Part shown: positions 49,970-60,930 of the stretch, piece by piece | Layout of the letters: the number at the start of each line of letters is the position of its first letter | Numbering within the stretch: the first letter of the stretch is position 1 | DNA from: Portunus trituberculatus | Lineage: Eukaryota; Arthropoda; Malacostraca; Decapoda; Portunidae | Reading direction: 5' to 3' | Length of the DNA stretch: 64,000 nucleotides | NCBI RefSeq assembly: GCF_017591435.1 | Contig: NC_059283.1 | Location: forward strand, 6,703,012-6,767,011 | Notes under the pieces: model-generated | Told to the model about the DNA's origin: nothing | The model's input: only the letters and a program-made list of their open reading frames with translations | The model's database searches: none | Made by a program: the position numbers and the translations under genes

Positions 49970-50400
49970 AGAAAATAAAATGAATGAATATAGAAGTTAC
50001 GAATAATAATAAGAAAAAAAAGAATAAGCAAATAAACACAGAAAGCAAAGAACACAACAACATCACGAACATTAGCAATCAAAACAAATAAAAAAGGAAA
50101 AACGTCAGCAAGAGAAAAAAAAACACGAATAATAATAAGAAGAAAAAGACTAAACCCAAAAAAAAACACAGAAAACAAAGAAAACATCACAAACATTAGC
50201 AATAAAAACAAATAAAGAAAAAAAAAACATCAGTAAGAGAAAAAAACGAAGAAAAAGAAAAGAAAATCGATGAATATAAAAGCAACAAGGAATAGTAACA
50301 AGAAAAAAACTAAACAAACAAACACAGAAAGCAAACAAAACACCACCACGAACATTAGCAACAAGAACAAATGAACAAAACAAAACCCAAACAATCCATA
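49970..50400 (+). repeat. A-rich ~130-156 bp tandem repeat, 3 copies
   Basis: CACAGAAAGCAAAGAA..CATCACGAACATTAGCAA anchors lie at 50037, 50167 and 50323. Preceding ATAATAATAAGAARAAAAAG and following AACRTCAGYAAGAGAAAAAA blocks are also shared. The minus translation repeats an IANV-type peptide, but frames shift between copies. Confidence 0.82.
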
Positions 50401-50729
50401 AGAGGAGACAAGTGAGACACCAACAAATAAACACACAAAGACAAACATTTAACACAACAAAACAACTTGCCACGTTCCAAACACGAGAAGAATAGTCTGG
50501 GGGTGGTCACTTCCTCCAAACCCAGACGCCACCAGAGGGAGAGAAGAGAGAGATGGAGGGAGGAAAATATTGAGGGAGGGAAGGAAAGAGGAGGGTGGAG
50601 GCAGAGAGATATGGACAGGGAGGGAAAAGGGAAGGAAGGAGCAATGAGGCAAGGAGAAGGGAGGGAGAAAAGGGAGGGATGGAGGGAGAGAGGTAGACAC
50701 TAGACACAAAAACAACATAAAGACAGCGA

Positions 50730-50854
<125 letters not shown>

Positions 50855-50929
50855 GAATGATATGAGGTGGAGGCATAAATAAGTCACAAAAAGGAAAAAA
50901 AAGAAATATAAAAAAGACAACAGTAGTAC

Positions 50930-51109
<180 letters not shown>

Positions 51110-51206
51110 TATAGCATACAAACCAATAGTGATGTTACCTGCTTGAGTGGCCGCCTCCATTTTACTCGTCTTTACTGCGAGGAAGACAGGGTGACAGACG
51201 AGAAGA

Positions 51207-51244
51207 GGAGGAGGAGGAGGAGGAGGAGGAGGAGGAGGAGGAGG
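51207..51244 (+). repeat. (GGA)n microsatellite
   Basis: About 12 units. Confidence 0.96.
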
Positions 51245-51344
51245 GGGGAGGAAGGAATCTTGGTCTATACTAGTGCAATGAATGGAGGAAGACAAGCGGT
51301 CCAGACTCACAAATGTGGTCTTCTGGTCCTTGTCTCTTATATAA

Positions 51345-51383
51345 GGAGGAGGAGGAGGAGGAGGAGGAGGAGGAGGAGGAGGA
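51345..51383 (+). repeat. (GGA)n microsatellite
   Basis: About 12 units. Confidence 0.96.
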
Positions 51384-51466
51384 AGAGGGTGAGCACGTAA
51401 GCAAGGACACAAACAGCCGATGGACAATGAAGAAGAGAATGATGATGATGAAAAGAACGTTAAGAA

Positions 51467-51470
<4 letters not shown>

Positions 51471-51539
<69 letters not shown>
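51471..51539 (+). repeat. (AG)n microsatellite
   Basis: About 34 units. Confidence 0.98.
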
Positions 51540-51541
<2 letters not shown>

Positions 51542-51649
51542 CACATGCACACACAACAGAAAGAATGAGAAGGGACAAAGATGATATTACCGACAGTGAC
51601 TTGCTGGTTTGGTGGAGGAAAAATGCACGACGATGGGTAATTAAAACGA

Positions 51650-51774
<125 letters not shown>

Positions 51775-51807
51775 TTATCCTTCACCCAGCTGGTCATCAA
51801 GGCAGTC

Positions 51808-51840
51808 TCACACTTACCTGGAAAGAAAAGAAAAAATATT
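51808..51840 (-). other. Candidate recursive splice site (ratchet point)
   Basis: On the minus strand TTTTTTCTTTTCTTTC leads directly into CAG|GTAAGT, with the junction between 51818 and 51817. It is the best acceptor-plus-donor fusion in the window. GATAAGTAC and a long TC array follow about 40 nt downstream, exactly as at 22.77 kb. No exon is visible on either side, so its use is unproven. Confidence 0.35.
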
Positions 51841-52050
51841 TAATAAAATAAATGAGATAAATGTAATTCAAAATAAAATAGCTTGTCCTTGAAAGAGGAA
51901 AAAAATGTCCATGAAAAAGAAAACAGGAGAGAAAACGTGAGCATGTAATACAGAATGGAAAACCTCAACTTAACAAGATGAGCTAAAATTTCTGGTGCAA
52001 AATAACCTTCGTAAAAGAAAAAAATGTTATGCAATTTTTCCCTTACCAAA

Positions 52051-52052
<2 letters not shown>

Positions 52053-52120
<68 letters not shown>
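52053..52120 (+). repeat. (CT)n microsatellite
   Basis: About 34 units. Confidence 0.98.
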
Positions 52121-52123
<3 letters not shown>

Positions 52124-52439
52124 GTCTCCTACACATGTCTTGCAAACCACTTTCTTTTGTCTTTCCCCTTTCCACTTCACTCCCTCGTAGCGTCCCGCCT
52201 TCCTCTTGCTTCCCGCGACCCATGAGCGGTGTATGTATGCTACAAATCCGATTAATCAGTATGAGGGAGTAGGGCAGGGCGGGAAGGCGCGGAACCCACA
52301 TCAAAGTGTTATTCCCCCGCTGTCCTTCTCTCAGCCAACCTCCTGAAAATTGGATTGAGAGGGACGCGAGAACCAGACCTAATGTTTTCTGATCATATTT
52401 TCAAGTTATTTTTTCCTTTTTTGTTGTTTGGTTTCGTAT

Positions 52440-52930
52440 TATTTGTTCTTCCATGTTTCAGTTCCTCTATTTCTTACTGTTTCTCCCTTTAGTTCTTCTT
52501 TTGCATTGCCTTTTGTTTTCCATCATTTGCTTTATTTCTGCGTATCTTTCGTTTCATCTCCCATCGGTTTCCACGTTCCTTCCCTGTGTTCTCTGCCTCG
52601 TGTTCCTTGCCTTGTCTTTCCTTTGTGTTACTTTGCGTCCTCCTTCAGTTCCTGTTTCTTTCCTTTCATCCTCCATCTAGTCATGTCTCCTTGTCCTTTC
52701 TCCATTTCCTCCTCCTACTCTTCCTGTATTCTGTGCTTCAAACATGCTCTCCGTTGCTTGCTCCTTGTTGCCACGTTTCTTTGTCGTCCGATTTATCTTT
52801 CATCTGGTTCTGTTTCCATGTCTCCTTTTCACTTTCTCCTTCACATTTGTTGCCTTGCCTCAAACACGCCTTCTCCAGCTTGCTCTTCGTGTTCCTTTGT
52901 ATCCATCTATTTCTGTGATTCTTTCCTTGG
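52440..52930 (+). repeat. Degenerate pyrimidine-rich ~113-133 bp tandem repeat
   Basis: TTTCATC anchors at 52552, 52665 and 52798 are each followed by a GTYTCCWYGT block. CAAACATGCTCTCCGTTGCTTGCTC at about 52740 is echoed by CAAACACGCCTTCTCCAGCTTGCTC at about 52861. This explains the 219-codon plus frame 52428-53087. Confidence 0.65.
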
Positions 52931-53365
52931 TATACTGCACGCTTTCTCCTCCATCTCTTCCACGAATCGGGTGTTCCTTCTTGAGTCAGGTCAGGGGGAG
53001 TCGGTTCAGGAGTTGACTCATTCACGGGTGCAAAGTGCTCCGCCGGAAGATTACTTTAATGAAAAGCAAACGGAGATGAAAAGCTAATTAAAGGTAAATA
53101 AGATGAACGAAAGAGCGAAGAGGGAAAAAAGTAGAGAACGGGACGATGAGAGCAGAGGATGAGGTTAAACAAGAAGAGAGGAAAAATCTAAAATGTCATT
53201 CATTTACATTTATCATGAGAACTGTATGTGGGAGAGAAGAGAAAGAAGAACAAACGTGCATAAGAGAAAGGCAGAAGAAAGAGGAACAGATAAGAGAATT
53301 GGACGTTACGTTGAGGATGTTAGAGGAAAGAAAGTCAAGAGAGATACGTGGAAGTGCAGAAAGAA
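52931..53365. other. Single-copy, purine-rich on the right
   Basis: No gene recognised. Confidence 0.5.
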
Positions 53366-53437
53366 GAGGAGGAGGAGAAGGAGGAGGAGGAGGAGGAGGA
53401 GGAGGAGGAGGAGGAGGAGGAGGAGGAGGAGGAGGAA
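53366..53437 (+). repeat. (GGA)n microsatellite
   Basis: About 23 units with one GAAGGA. Confidence 0.96.
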
Positions 53438-53825
53438 GGGAGATGAAAGAGGAGAGAAAGAGGAGGAGGGAAGTACGAGAAGCAAGAAAAAAGGGAAGGT
53501 AAGATATCAGAACAAATAGAGGAATAAGTAGGGAGACGAAAAATATGACACAAAAGAAAAGGGAAGTAGAAAAGCAGGAAAATATGAGTAAACCAAAAAG
53601 TGAAGGAGGAAGAAAAAAAAAGAAAAGAGGAAGAGGAAAAGGCAGTGGAAAAAGGGAAAATCGGAAAAGCAGCAGAAGAGTAAGAGGAAGGAAATGCAAG
53701 AGAAAGAGATGAGGCAGTGGAAAAGGAAAAAAAAATGAGGGTATGAGAGAGAGAGAGAGAACGGGAGAAAAGCGAGGCAGCAGAAGGGCAGCAGGAGAAG
53801 TAAGAGAAGGAAGAAGAAAAGAAGG
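53438..53825. other. Purine-rich spacer
   Basis: A/G-dominated. The 317-codon minus frame 54149-53196 spans it and is low complexity. Confidence 0.5.
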
Positions 53826-53871
53826 GGGAGGAGGAGGAGGAGGAGGAGGAGGAGGAGGAGGAGGAGGAGGA
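53826..53871 (+). repeat. (GGA)n microsatellite
   Basis: About 15 units. Confidence 0.96.
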
Positions 53872-54308
53872 AAACACAGAAGGCGAGACAAGACAAAGGG
53901 CAAGTCAAACAAAAAAACGCAGTCAATGTAACGAGACTCCGGAAAGAAAAACGTCGGGGGATGCAAGAGCCAAAAGGAAATTAAGAGGAAGGGGAAATCA
54001 AGAACGCAAATCGCAACTGTCCGATAATCGCACATGACCTTACAAGGCAGCCTCAAGTTCCGATGAATAAAAAAGAGTGACACCGCAGGAGGAACAAGGG
54101 ACTGAACACTCAGGGCGCTAAATAATTCCTGAAGCGACGCTAAAAACACTGCTGGGTCACTGGGCCGAAGGGAACACTGCAGTATTTCCCGGTGTTTTCT
54201 GCCCCGCGTTGTGATGCATTCCGGAGCGAAAACAAAGGAGTTGGATGGTGGAAAGTGACTATGGCGCTGTTTATTACACAGAGCTATGGCTGATTAACTG
54301 ATTTATTC

Positions 54309-54311
<3 letters not shown>
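53872..54311. other. Single-copy GC-moderate stretch
   Basis: Repeat-free from 53930. No exon recognised. Confidence 0.45.

Positions 54312-54384
<73 letters not shown>
54312..54384 (+). repeat. (GA)n microsatellite
   Basis: About 36 units, next to a candidate reverse-strand SINE. Confidence 0.98.
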
Positions 54385-54389
<5 letters not shown>

Positions 54390-54560
54390 CAATACTAGCT
54401 GTTACGCGCAAAGGATCACCTCCCATTCTCCTTCCGACAGAATACAAGTAGCCAGGGTTTGTAGGCAACAGACGACTGATCCCCAACCAGTCAAGGAAGG
54501 GATTCGAACCCGGAATTCTGACACACAAGATAAATGACGAGCCAAGCCTTAGCGGACACT
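54390..54560 (-). mobile_element. Candidate tRNA-derived SINE fragment
   Basis: On the minus strand a perfect Pol III box B (GGTTCGAATCC, 54510 to 54500) lies in a CCGGGTTCGAATCCC context. A possible but poor box A lies about 40 nt upstream (near 54545). The body then runs to the GA/TC array at 54384. The clover-leaf is not convincing beyond the T loop. No second copy is present in the window. Confidence 0.45.
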
Positions 54561-54871
54561 GATGCTCAAGAGAAGAATTTATGAAGTCATACCAAATGGT
54601 CTTTTGTATTCTCAGGCAAAAATGTGGGGATGTGAAGCTAAGTTCGTGTTACGCCATTTTGGTCTTTATCTCACCTGTTCTTAAGGGACTCGTGGTTTTG
54701 AACTTAGTGGTTTCCTGAACTTTGATGTGTGAGAAACAGGTGTCTATCCCACGGGTAAATATTCTTCCGCAGGTAAGATATTGTCTTTTTTTTTTTTTTT
54801 TATGTGTGTGTGTAAGTTTAAGAAAAGCAGTAGCAGTAGGAGTAGCAGTAGGAGTAATTGTGATTGCAGTA
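54561..54871. other. Single-copy spacer
   Basis: Contains GCAGGTAAGAT at 54771 after a modest pyrimidine run, a weak plus-strand splice-like site. A T run lies at 54787-54800. Confidence 0.4.
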
Positions 54872-54925
<54 letters not shown>

Positions 54926-54938
54926 CAGCAGTAGTAGC

Positions 54939-55000
<62 letters not shown>

Positions 55001-55011
55001 CAGTAGCAGTG

Positions 55012-55083
<72 letters not shown>
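54872..55083 (+). repeat. (AGT)n microsatellite, 212 bp
   Basis: About 70 units with scattered AGC and one GGT, the longest trinucleotide array here. Confidence 0.98.
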
Positions 55084-55878
55084 ATATAAGTCATACGAAG
55101 CGGACCCATTAAGCCAGACAGTGAGAAGTACCGTTGAGACGAGTACTATATTCCCTCGTCCCTTCAGCGCCTTCGTCAGGCGGGTGCTGAGCCCTCACAC
55201 CTCCACACCACCTTCGTGTCAGAGGCCAATCCTCCTCTAGGCTGAACCATTATCATAAATTCTCTTTACTCACATTATTTATGCATTAAACGTATTCATA
55301 TACATCACCATTATCTCGGGCAGTAATGACAGCTTGTCGATAACTTGTTACCCTCCACTCAGGGCGGCGTGCTGTCTTCTCTTCCTCCACCATTACGATT
55401 AATATTTCTTATCCATTACTGTGTGCGCTTGCATCAATACCCCGTTACTAATGCTTCATCCATTACCGGCCGCTCTGCCTCGTGGACGCGGCGCAACCAC
55501 TGATCAATACTCATCCCGGCGCCTTATCGGGCAGCAGAGCGAAACCTGTGATCTATGCTCGCCTTGAGACACCTCGCCTCGCCCTGCGCGCCGCTGATAA
55601 GACAGATGGCGAGAGATAAGTAAGGCACGGACCAGGTCGCTGCTCTCGTGCAAGGGAACCATTCGTTACTGGGGTAATTACCACGTCCCAGTCACCCCTC
55701 AAGCCTACAGGGCGCGACGTGCGTTTCCCTCACCGTAATCCTGCTTTATCGCCGATGTCTTCCGCTGCTCGAGTTAACTGTGGTGCTGACGAGGCTGAGT
55801 GCTGATCCCCCCTCTCTCTCTCCCTCGAGGATACCGAGTCAAGGCAAATACTGGACAGCTTTCAGTGCTGGTATGTAT

Positions 55879-55881
<3 letters not shown>
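55084..55881. promoter_or_regulatory. GC-rich repeat-free block with GATAA cluster
   Basis: About 800 bp without microsatellites and with raised GC. GATAA/TTATC occurs seven times in 440 bp (55311, 55339, 55409, 55524, 55596, 55615, 55746), of which three (55311, 55596, 55615) fit WGATAR, the GATA-factor site. Random expectation is about one GATAA on both strands. No coding frame is convincing. A regulatory role is inferred. Confidence 0.3.

Positions 55882-55963
<82 letters not shown>
55882..55963 (+). repeat. (CA)n microsatellite
   Basis: About 40 units. Confidence 0.98.
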
Positions 55964-55966
<3 letters not shown>

Positions 55967-57496
55967 ATAACACGCACCTCAGCCCGATGACGAGGTGATG
56001 ACACGAGTAATGAGACAAAATGAGAGGAACATTGAAAAAATATTACCACTTACTAATGAAAAATAGCCTTGGGGAACTCCGGAGATTCAGAGGCTCGTCT
56101 TAACCACCCCATCACTCCTCTACCCCAGCCCGCCCTGTGCCCGTACCCTTCAGAGGCGGGCCACGTGCCACTTAGCAAGCATCGACCTCCCCACCATCGT
56201 GCCTCGGTCTCATAAACTTTAGTGGCGCGCTTAGAGTTACGGCGGAGTGGCTGAGGTTTCGCGACCACCACCATCACTACCTCCACCATCACAACCTCTT
56301 TTTTCCTCTCGTTTTCTGATTCTTCTTTTCTTCTCATTTTTCATATTTTGTCTTATCTTGCTACTTCTTTCCTTTTCGTTTCTCTTGTGTATGTTTTATT
56401 TTTTCGTATTTTACTCCTTTTCCGTCTTTCCGTCACTGTTTCCTTGTTTTCCTACCATCTCCTTCTCTCATATTTTCTTTGTTCTCTTAAATTCCTTCCT
56501 TTATTTCTCGTTCTCTTCCTTCTCCTTCTCTCCTTCACTCAGTATATTCTTTGTTCTCTCATCTTTCTCATTTTCTTTCTGTCTTCCCTCATCTTCCTCC
56601 CTTTCTCTGTGTCTTTCTTTCTTCTTTCATTCTCTCGCAATCCCGTCATTCTTTCTGTTTATCACCCTCGTCTCGACTTAAGGGAGTTTTTGCATTTCAC
56701 CCTTTCGTCTCCCTCTCCTTCTTCACACTCTTTCTCTCGTTTATTCCATTACTAAGGCGTTTCCCCTTTATCCGGTTACTCCTTCACCCCATTTTTCTCT
56801 TACACGATTCGTCACTTCCCCTCCCTCCCTCCCTCTCTCTCTCTCTCTCTAGTCAAGCAAAGGAGGGAATAACAGAAAATAAAGAACAAAAGAGGAACGT
56901 GGATAGAAAATAGGAATAAGGTAGAATGAAAGGAGGAAATGAAATAATAGAACAAAGGAAATACAAGAGAAAAATGATGATAATGGTTAGTTACTTCGAG
57001 TCTTGGTTCTGGTCACTGAAAGATTCGTGTCTGTCATCACTTGATCAAGATGGGAGAGGATGGGCGGCAGGTGGGCGGGGAATGGGCTGTGATGGGCGGA
57101 GATGTGAGGGCAAGGATAGGAAAGAGAAGGAACACAGCGCCCCGCCCTAATTCCATTCTCCCATCCTCCCATCCTCCACCCATGTCCTATACCCTTCATC
57201 CCCCTTCCCTCCCCATGTCACTCCCTCCCCTCTCTTCCATCTCGCTCCACCCTCGTGACTCAGCACCGCAGCACACCGTCACACACCATCACACCTTGCC
57301 CCACACACCGTCACACCTTCTCTTGCTCATTACCTTATACCTGAAGCTCTTCCCTCCTGCATTCCAATAAAGCTGCAGGAGATTTAGTGTTTTCGGATAA
57401 TTTTTCTAACTCCTATGAATGTTTAGGTCGCCAAAAATCCAAGAAGTCACTAGCTTGGTTCCTGAGAGCTACTACCTCGTCAGCTGTCATACCCAA
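55964..57496. other. Single-copy stretch, pyrimidine-rich 56280-56850
   Basis: TATTCTTTGTTCTCT-type words recur (56471, 56543), a loose repeat. 57050-57110 holds GGGCGG words. Long frames 56247-56913 are low complexity. Confidence 0.45.
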
Positions 57497-57920
57497 TAGA
57501 ATTAATATAACTTAATACTGTAAACTCTTCTGTGATGGACACGTAAATGATCGGAGGTTCCTAAAGGTGTTAATTCAACTTCAAACAAGCTACCAGTAAG
57601 AATAATTGCTAAAAACTGTTGCAAATTCTTCTTTTCTTAACTCCAAACACGTTCTTTCGTTCGCTAAGGTGTAAATGTAACGAAATAGTTCACAATAATT
57701 GAATTGCTAAAAGTTGTTGCACATTCTTTCCTTCTGGCGTCAGGAAAGTGCTTGAAGTCAGCAAGGTTTCCATTTACCATAAAAACAGCTTTCGTAATAA
57801 CAGTAATTGATAAAAATTGCTGGAAATTCTTCTCTTCTGCATTAATAAAAGTTCCAGTGAGTTTTCAAGCCATAAATCTAAATTAAAACAGCAACTATAA
57901 CGAAAATAATTGCTATATAA
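57497..57920 (+). repeat. Degenerate ~101-bp tandem repeat, 4-5 copies
   Basis: AATTGCTAAAAACTGTTGCAA-like anchors lie at 57604, 57702, 57805 and 57908 (spacing 98, 103, 103), with an earlier diverged copy at about 57499. Each is followed by ATTCTTCTCTTCT and AAGTTTCYAAA-like blocks. AT-rich and without coding constraint. Confidence 0.75.
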
Positions 57921-58561
57921 AGAAGTCCAACAAGTAATGGTTGATATAGTCCAGAGAAAACCATTCCTGAAACTATTCTCTTAAATCTAATCTCAAGCAG
58001 AAACCATAAAACCAGAATGAAAGGAATCACTTTATCAAGGAGACTCGAGGAAAAAAAAAAAAATCGTAGATAATGCTCACAGAAGAAACGTTACTGAAAT
58101 CCTCGGTTAGAATAAAAAAAGGACGATAAAAAGAAGCCATAATGAAAAAAAAAAAAAATCATAAACAAGAAAAGATAAAGACAAAATAGCAGATATGATG
58201 CAAAAAGAATAAAAAAAAAGCAAAACATACCTGAAGCTCCTCTTATAAACCAAACATAACCTAAAACACGTAATGGTAATAACTCTATAAAGGAAACTAG
58301 CGGAGAAATAAAAATAAAAGTAAGGGTGTGGCGCAGGAGAGAGTGTTCCTGGAAATGTGGGACCCAATCTGCTATCTTTCACACACGGCTTGGTGGTTGA
58401 TTTAACTGATTCCTGGGAACAGTCACCCTTTCCTCGCTCTATAGGGGAAGGAGGCGCGTGCAAGTGACGTCAGGTAAGGCTCAGGTGTCATCAGAAACTG
58501 TAAACTGGCGGGAGCATGCTATGAGGATTGATTCGTGTAGGTAGAAGGTATTGTAACTTAG

Positions 58562-58563
<2 letters not shown>
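57921..58563. other. AT-rich single-copy stretch
   Basis: Poly-A runs at 58051 and 58147. No gene recognised. Confidence 0.5.

Positions 58564-58611
<48 letters not shown>
58564..58611 (+). repeat. (TC)n microsatellite
   Basis: About 24 units. Confidence 0.98.
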
Positions 58612-58616
<5 letters not shown>

Positions 58617-58714
58617 ATTTTCTTCCTTGTTCATTATTTATTTTTTTTTGTTTTGGTCATTAGTTACTATTCACATTTTTCATAACTTTTCCCTTTTTCA
58701 CTTCTTGACTCTCA

Positions 58715-58719
<5 letters not shown>

Positions 58720-58773
<54 letters not shown>
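58720..58773 (+). repeat. (CT)n microsatellite
   Basis: About 27 units. Confidence 0.98.
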
Positions 58774-58776
<3 letters not shown>

Positions 58777-59114
58777 CCTGTCAGGTGCGCTTAATCGCCC
58801 TGATAATGCCCAGGTGTAAAGGAGCGTAAATGAACATAATTCTAATCATGTCAATTGGAGCCTCGGGTGTTTTTCTGTTCAGATATCGAGTGAGATTAGA
58901 AAAATAAAAAGAAGTCACCTGTCTTGACTCCAGCCAGGTGCTCCGGGGTGAAGGTAAGAGCAGGTGAGAGGCAATTAGAGGCTCGGGAAAGGCGGAGTGT
59001 AGGTTCATTATTCTGCGCACCTTGTTTCTCAGTCTATCTCACCTGTCCAATTGGCGTCACTACCTGGCGGGGTTGTATTTTGTTGTGTTGTCCAGGTGTA
59101 AACTCGTTTCTACG

Positions 59115-59119
<5 letters not shown>

Positions 59120-59168
<49 letters not shown>
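59120..59168 (+). repeat. (TC)n microsatellite
   Basis: About 24 units. Confidence 0.98.
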
Positions 59169-59170
<2 letters not shown>

Positions 59171-59258
59171 TAAATTCCAGGCAATATCTCTTTTACACTC
59201 TCCACATCACTTTCCAATCCACTATTCCATCACACGAATCTCCATATACGGTTCCATT

Positions 59259-59262
<4 letters not shown>

Positions 59263-59299
<37 letters not shown>
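59263..59299 (+). repeat. (CT)n microsatellite
   Basis: About 18 units. Confidence 0.97.
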
Positions 59300-59303
<4 letters not shown>

Positions 59304-59394
59304 ATTTTCATTCATTTAATAACCCCTACAGGCAATCCCTCTTCATTTACACCCCTTCTATGTCACCCCTACACTCCCATACGCCCCTCCCACA

Positions 59395-59440
59395 CCCCCG
59401 AGGCTGCCCAGGGTACATCAAGCCTCGAGGGGGTATAAAA
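59395..59440 (+). other. Hairpin followed by TATAAAA
   Basis: CCCCC-GAGGCT (59395-59405) can pair with AGCCTC-GA-GGGGG (59421-59433), 11 bp with a two-base bulge, and TATAAAA follows at 59434. Significance unknown. Confidence 0.3.
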
Positions 59441-59503
59441 ATAAATATAGGTTTGCACGCGTCAAGCCTCAAATTAAATTCATGGGGCCCCAAAATAAAC
59501 TCT

Positions 59504-59506
<3 letters not shown>

Positions 59507-59558
<52 letters not shown>
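59507..59558 (+). repeat. (GA)n microsatellite
   Basis: About 26 units. Confidence 0.98.
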
Positions 59559-59562
<4 letters not shown>

Positions 59563-59739
59563 CACGAGGCGGTGGGAACTGGAAACGCTTTGGTTCAGGC
59601 ACTCGAAACAGTTGTGTGGCTTCGCTCCGGTTCGGATTCAGATACGCCAACAAATTTGCAAATAGACTTACTTTTGGGATACTGGGGGAGAGCTGCAGGA
59701 AGGTCGGTGATTGTGCTGGGAGGACCGTGGTAGGGAGGG

Positions 59740-59970
59740 TGACAGGTAGTGACTGGGAGTGACTGGGAGGGATTTAGATGGAATAAGGATGACTGGGAAG
59801 GATTAGAGTGAGCTAGAAAGAACTGTGAGGTGGACTGGTGAAGAACGTAAATGTGACTGGAGGACTGGAATGCAATGAAACAAAGGGTAATGATCTGGAG
59901 AAGACTGGAAAATGACTTGGGAGGATTGTAGATGACTGGTGAGAGAAGAATTGAACTGGAAACGATTGGA
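59740..59970 (+). repeat. Degenerate GACTGG-rich minisatellite
   Basis: GACTGG occurs about seven times between 59750 and 59940, with GATCTGG, GACTTGG and GAACTGG variants, in loose units like GTGACTGGGAGGATTAGA of irregular 10-40 bp spacing. Confidence 0.55.
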
Positions 59971-60468
59971 ATGTACTTGAGTTTAATGAAGTGAGATTAA
60001 TGGCATATAGAGTAAAAAAAGGACTTAAGTGGAGTAAATATGACCTTAAGTGGCTAAGAAATATTTATGTATTGGTGAATGACGGTGTGTTAAAAATATT
60101 GTTACTTGTATAACAGGAAGTGAGATTTAAGAGTATACAACCATGAGAGGAGAGGAAGAAGGCTGAATGGTGACAGCAAAGGATGTAGTGTATAGGGTGA
60201 AGGGGAAGGATGTAGGGTGTAGTGAGTGCCTGGATACAATTTTCACCGACAGATAGTGACAAATGAACAAAAAATTAACAAGATAAACCCAATCACCAGC
60301 AAATTACACAACACCGAACAACCCGCTCAATATAAAAAAAAAAAAAAAAAAACGAGAATCACGCTTGAACACCCTAACATAATTATATTAATTGCAACAC
60401 TTTTTTATACCGTAATTGACTGGTGTTTTTTAGGACACATTCCAGGTTTCCAGACACAGCACTGGTCA

Positions 60469-60471
<3 letters not shown>
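59971..60471. other. Single-copy AT-rich stretch
   Basis: Poly-A run at 60335-60352. Nothing recognised. Confidence 0.5.

Positions 60472-60537
<66 letters not shown>
60472..60537 (+). repeat. (AC)n microsatellite
   Basis: About 33 units. A broken CACGCACACATACACG tract follows at 60709-60766. Confidence 0.98.
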
Positions 60538-60540
<3 letters not shown>

Positions 60541-60839
60541 ATCAAATGTAGCTGCAGCATTGGTGACTACATGTACAGCAAGCAAGCATATTCATCAGTA
60601 GTGGTGTTGTCAGGCTGGGCAAAAATATACAAAACCGCGTTCATAAAGTGATTATAAAAAGTGGAGGCAACAAACTTCTGTGGGTGGGAACGCAGTCTGA
60701 AGTCCAAACACGCACGCACGCACACATACACGCACGCACACATACACGCACACACACACACACGCAGTAGAAGAATTACAATTAGAAAAACAAGAATCAA
60801 AAGAAGAAAAAATAGTAACAATAATGACATTGCGTGTGC

Positions 60840-60930
60840 TTATCACCAAAGATGCAAAACAAAGCAGGAATCGAACCTATGCAAATACACCTGCTAACAA
60901 GGACCTACCCACGGAGCCACCAGGTAAGGG
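60840..60930 (-). mobile_element. Candidate tRNA-derived SINE head
   Basis: On the minus strand TGGCTCCGTGGGTAGG (60919 to about 60904) matches a Pol III box A and GGTTCGATTCC (60877 to 60867) matches box B exactly, about 30 nt apart as in tRNAs. The anticodon arm is not a clean stem, so I assign no isotype. The 3' body is undefined because no second copy exists in the window. It differs from the tRNA-Val SINE family above. Confidence 0.55.

Larger units (their letters stand above)
58482..59098. promoter_or_regulatory. CAGGTG (E-box) cluster
   Basis: CAGGTG or its complement occurs at 58482, 58782, 58811, 58916, 58935, 58961, 59040 and 59093: eight in 617 bp against about 0.3 expected in random sequence. 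CAGGTG is bound by Snail/Zeb and some bHLH factors in animals. Two TC arrays occupy part of the interval. Confidence 0.3.

Noticed and set aside
52428..53087. 219-codon plus-strand frame with hydrophobic composition
   Set aside because: Explained by a pyrimidine-rich degenerate tandem repeat. No signal peptide or family features beyond composition.
53196..54149. 317-codon minus-strand frame
   Set aside because: Low-complexity Pro/Leu/Ser/Phe translation of GGA arrays and A/G-rich sequence.
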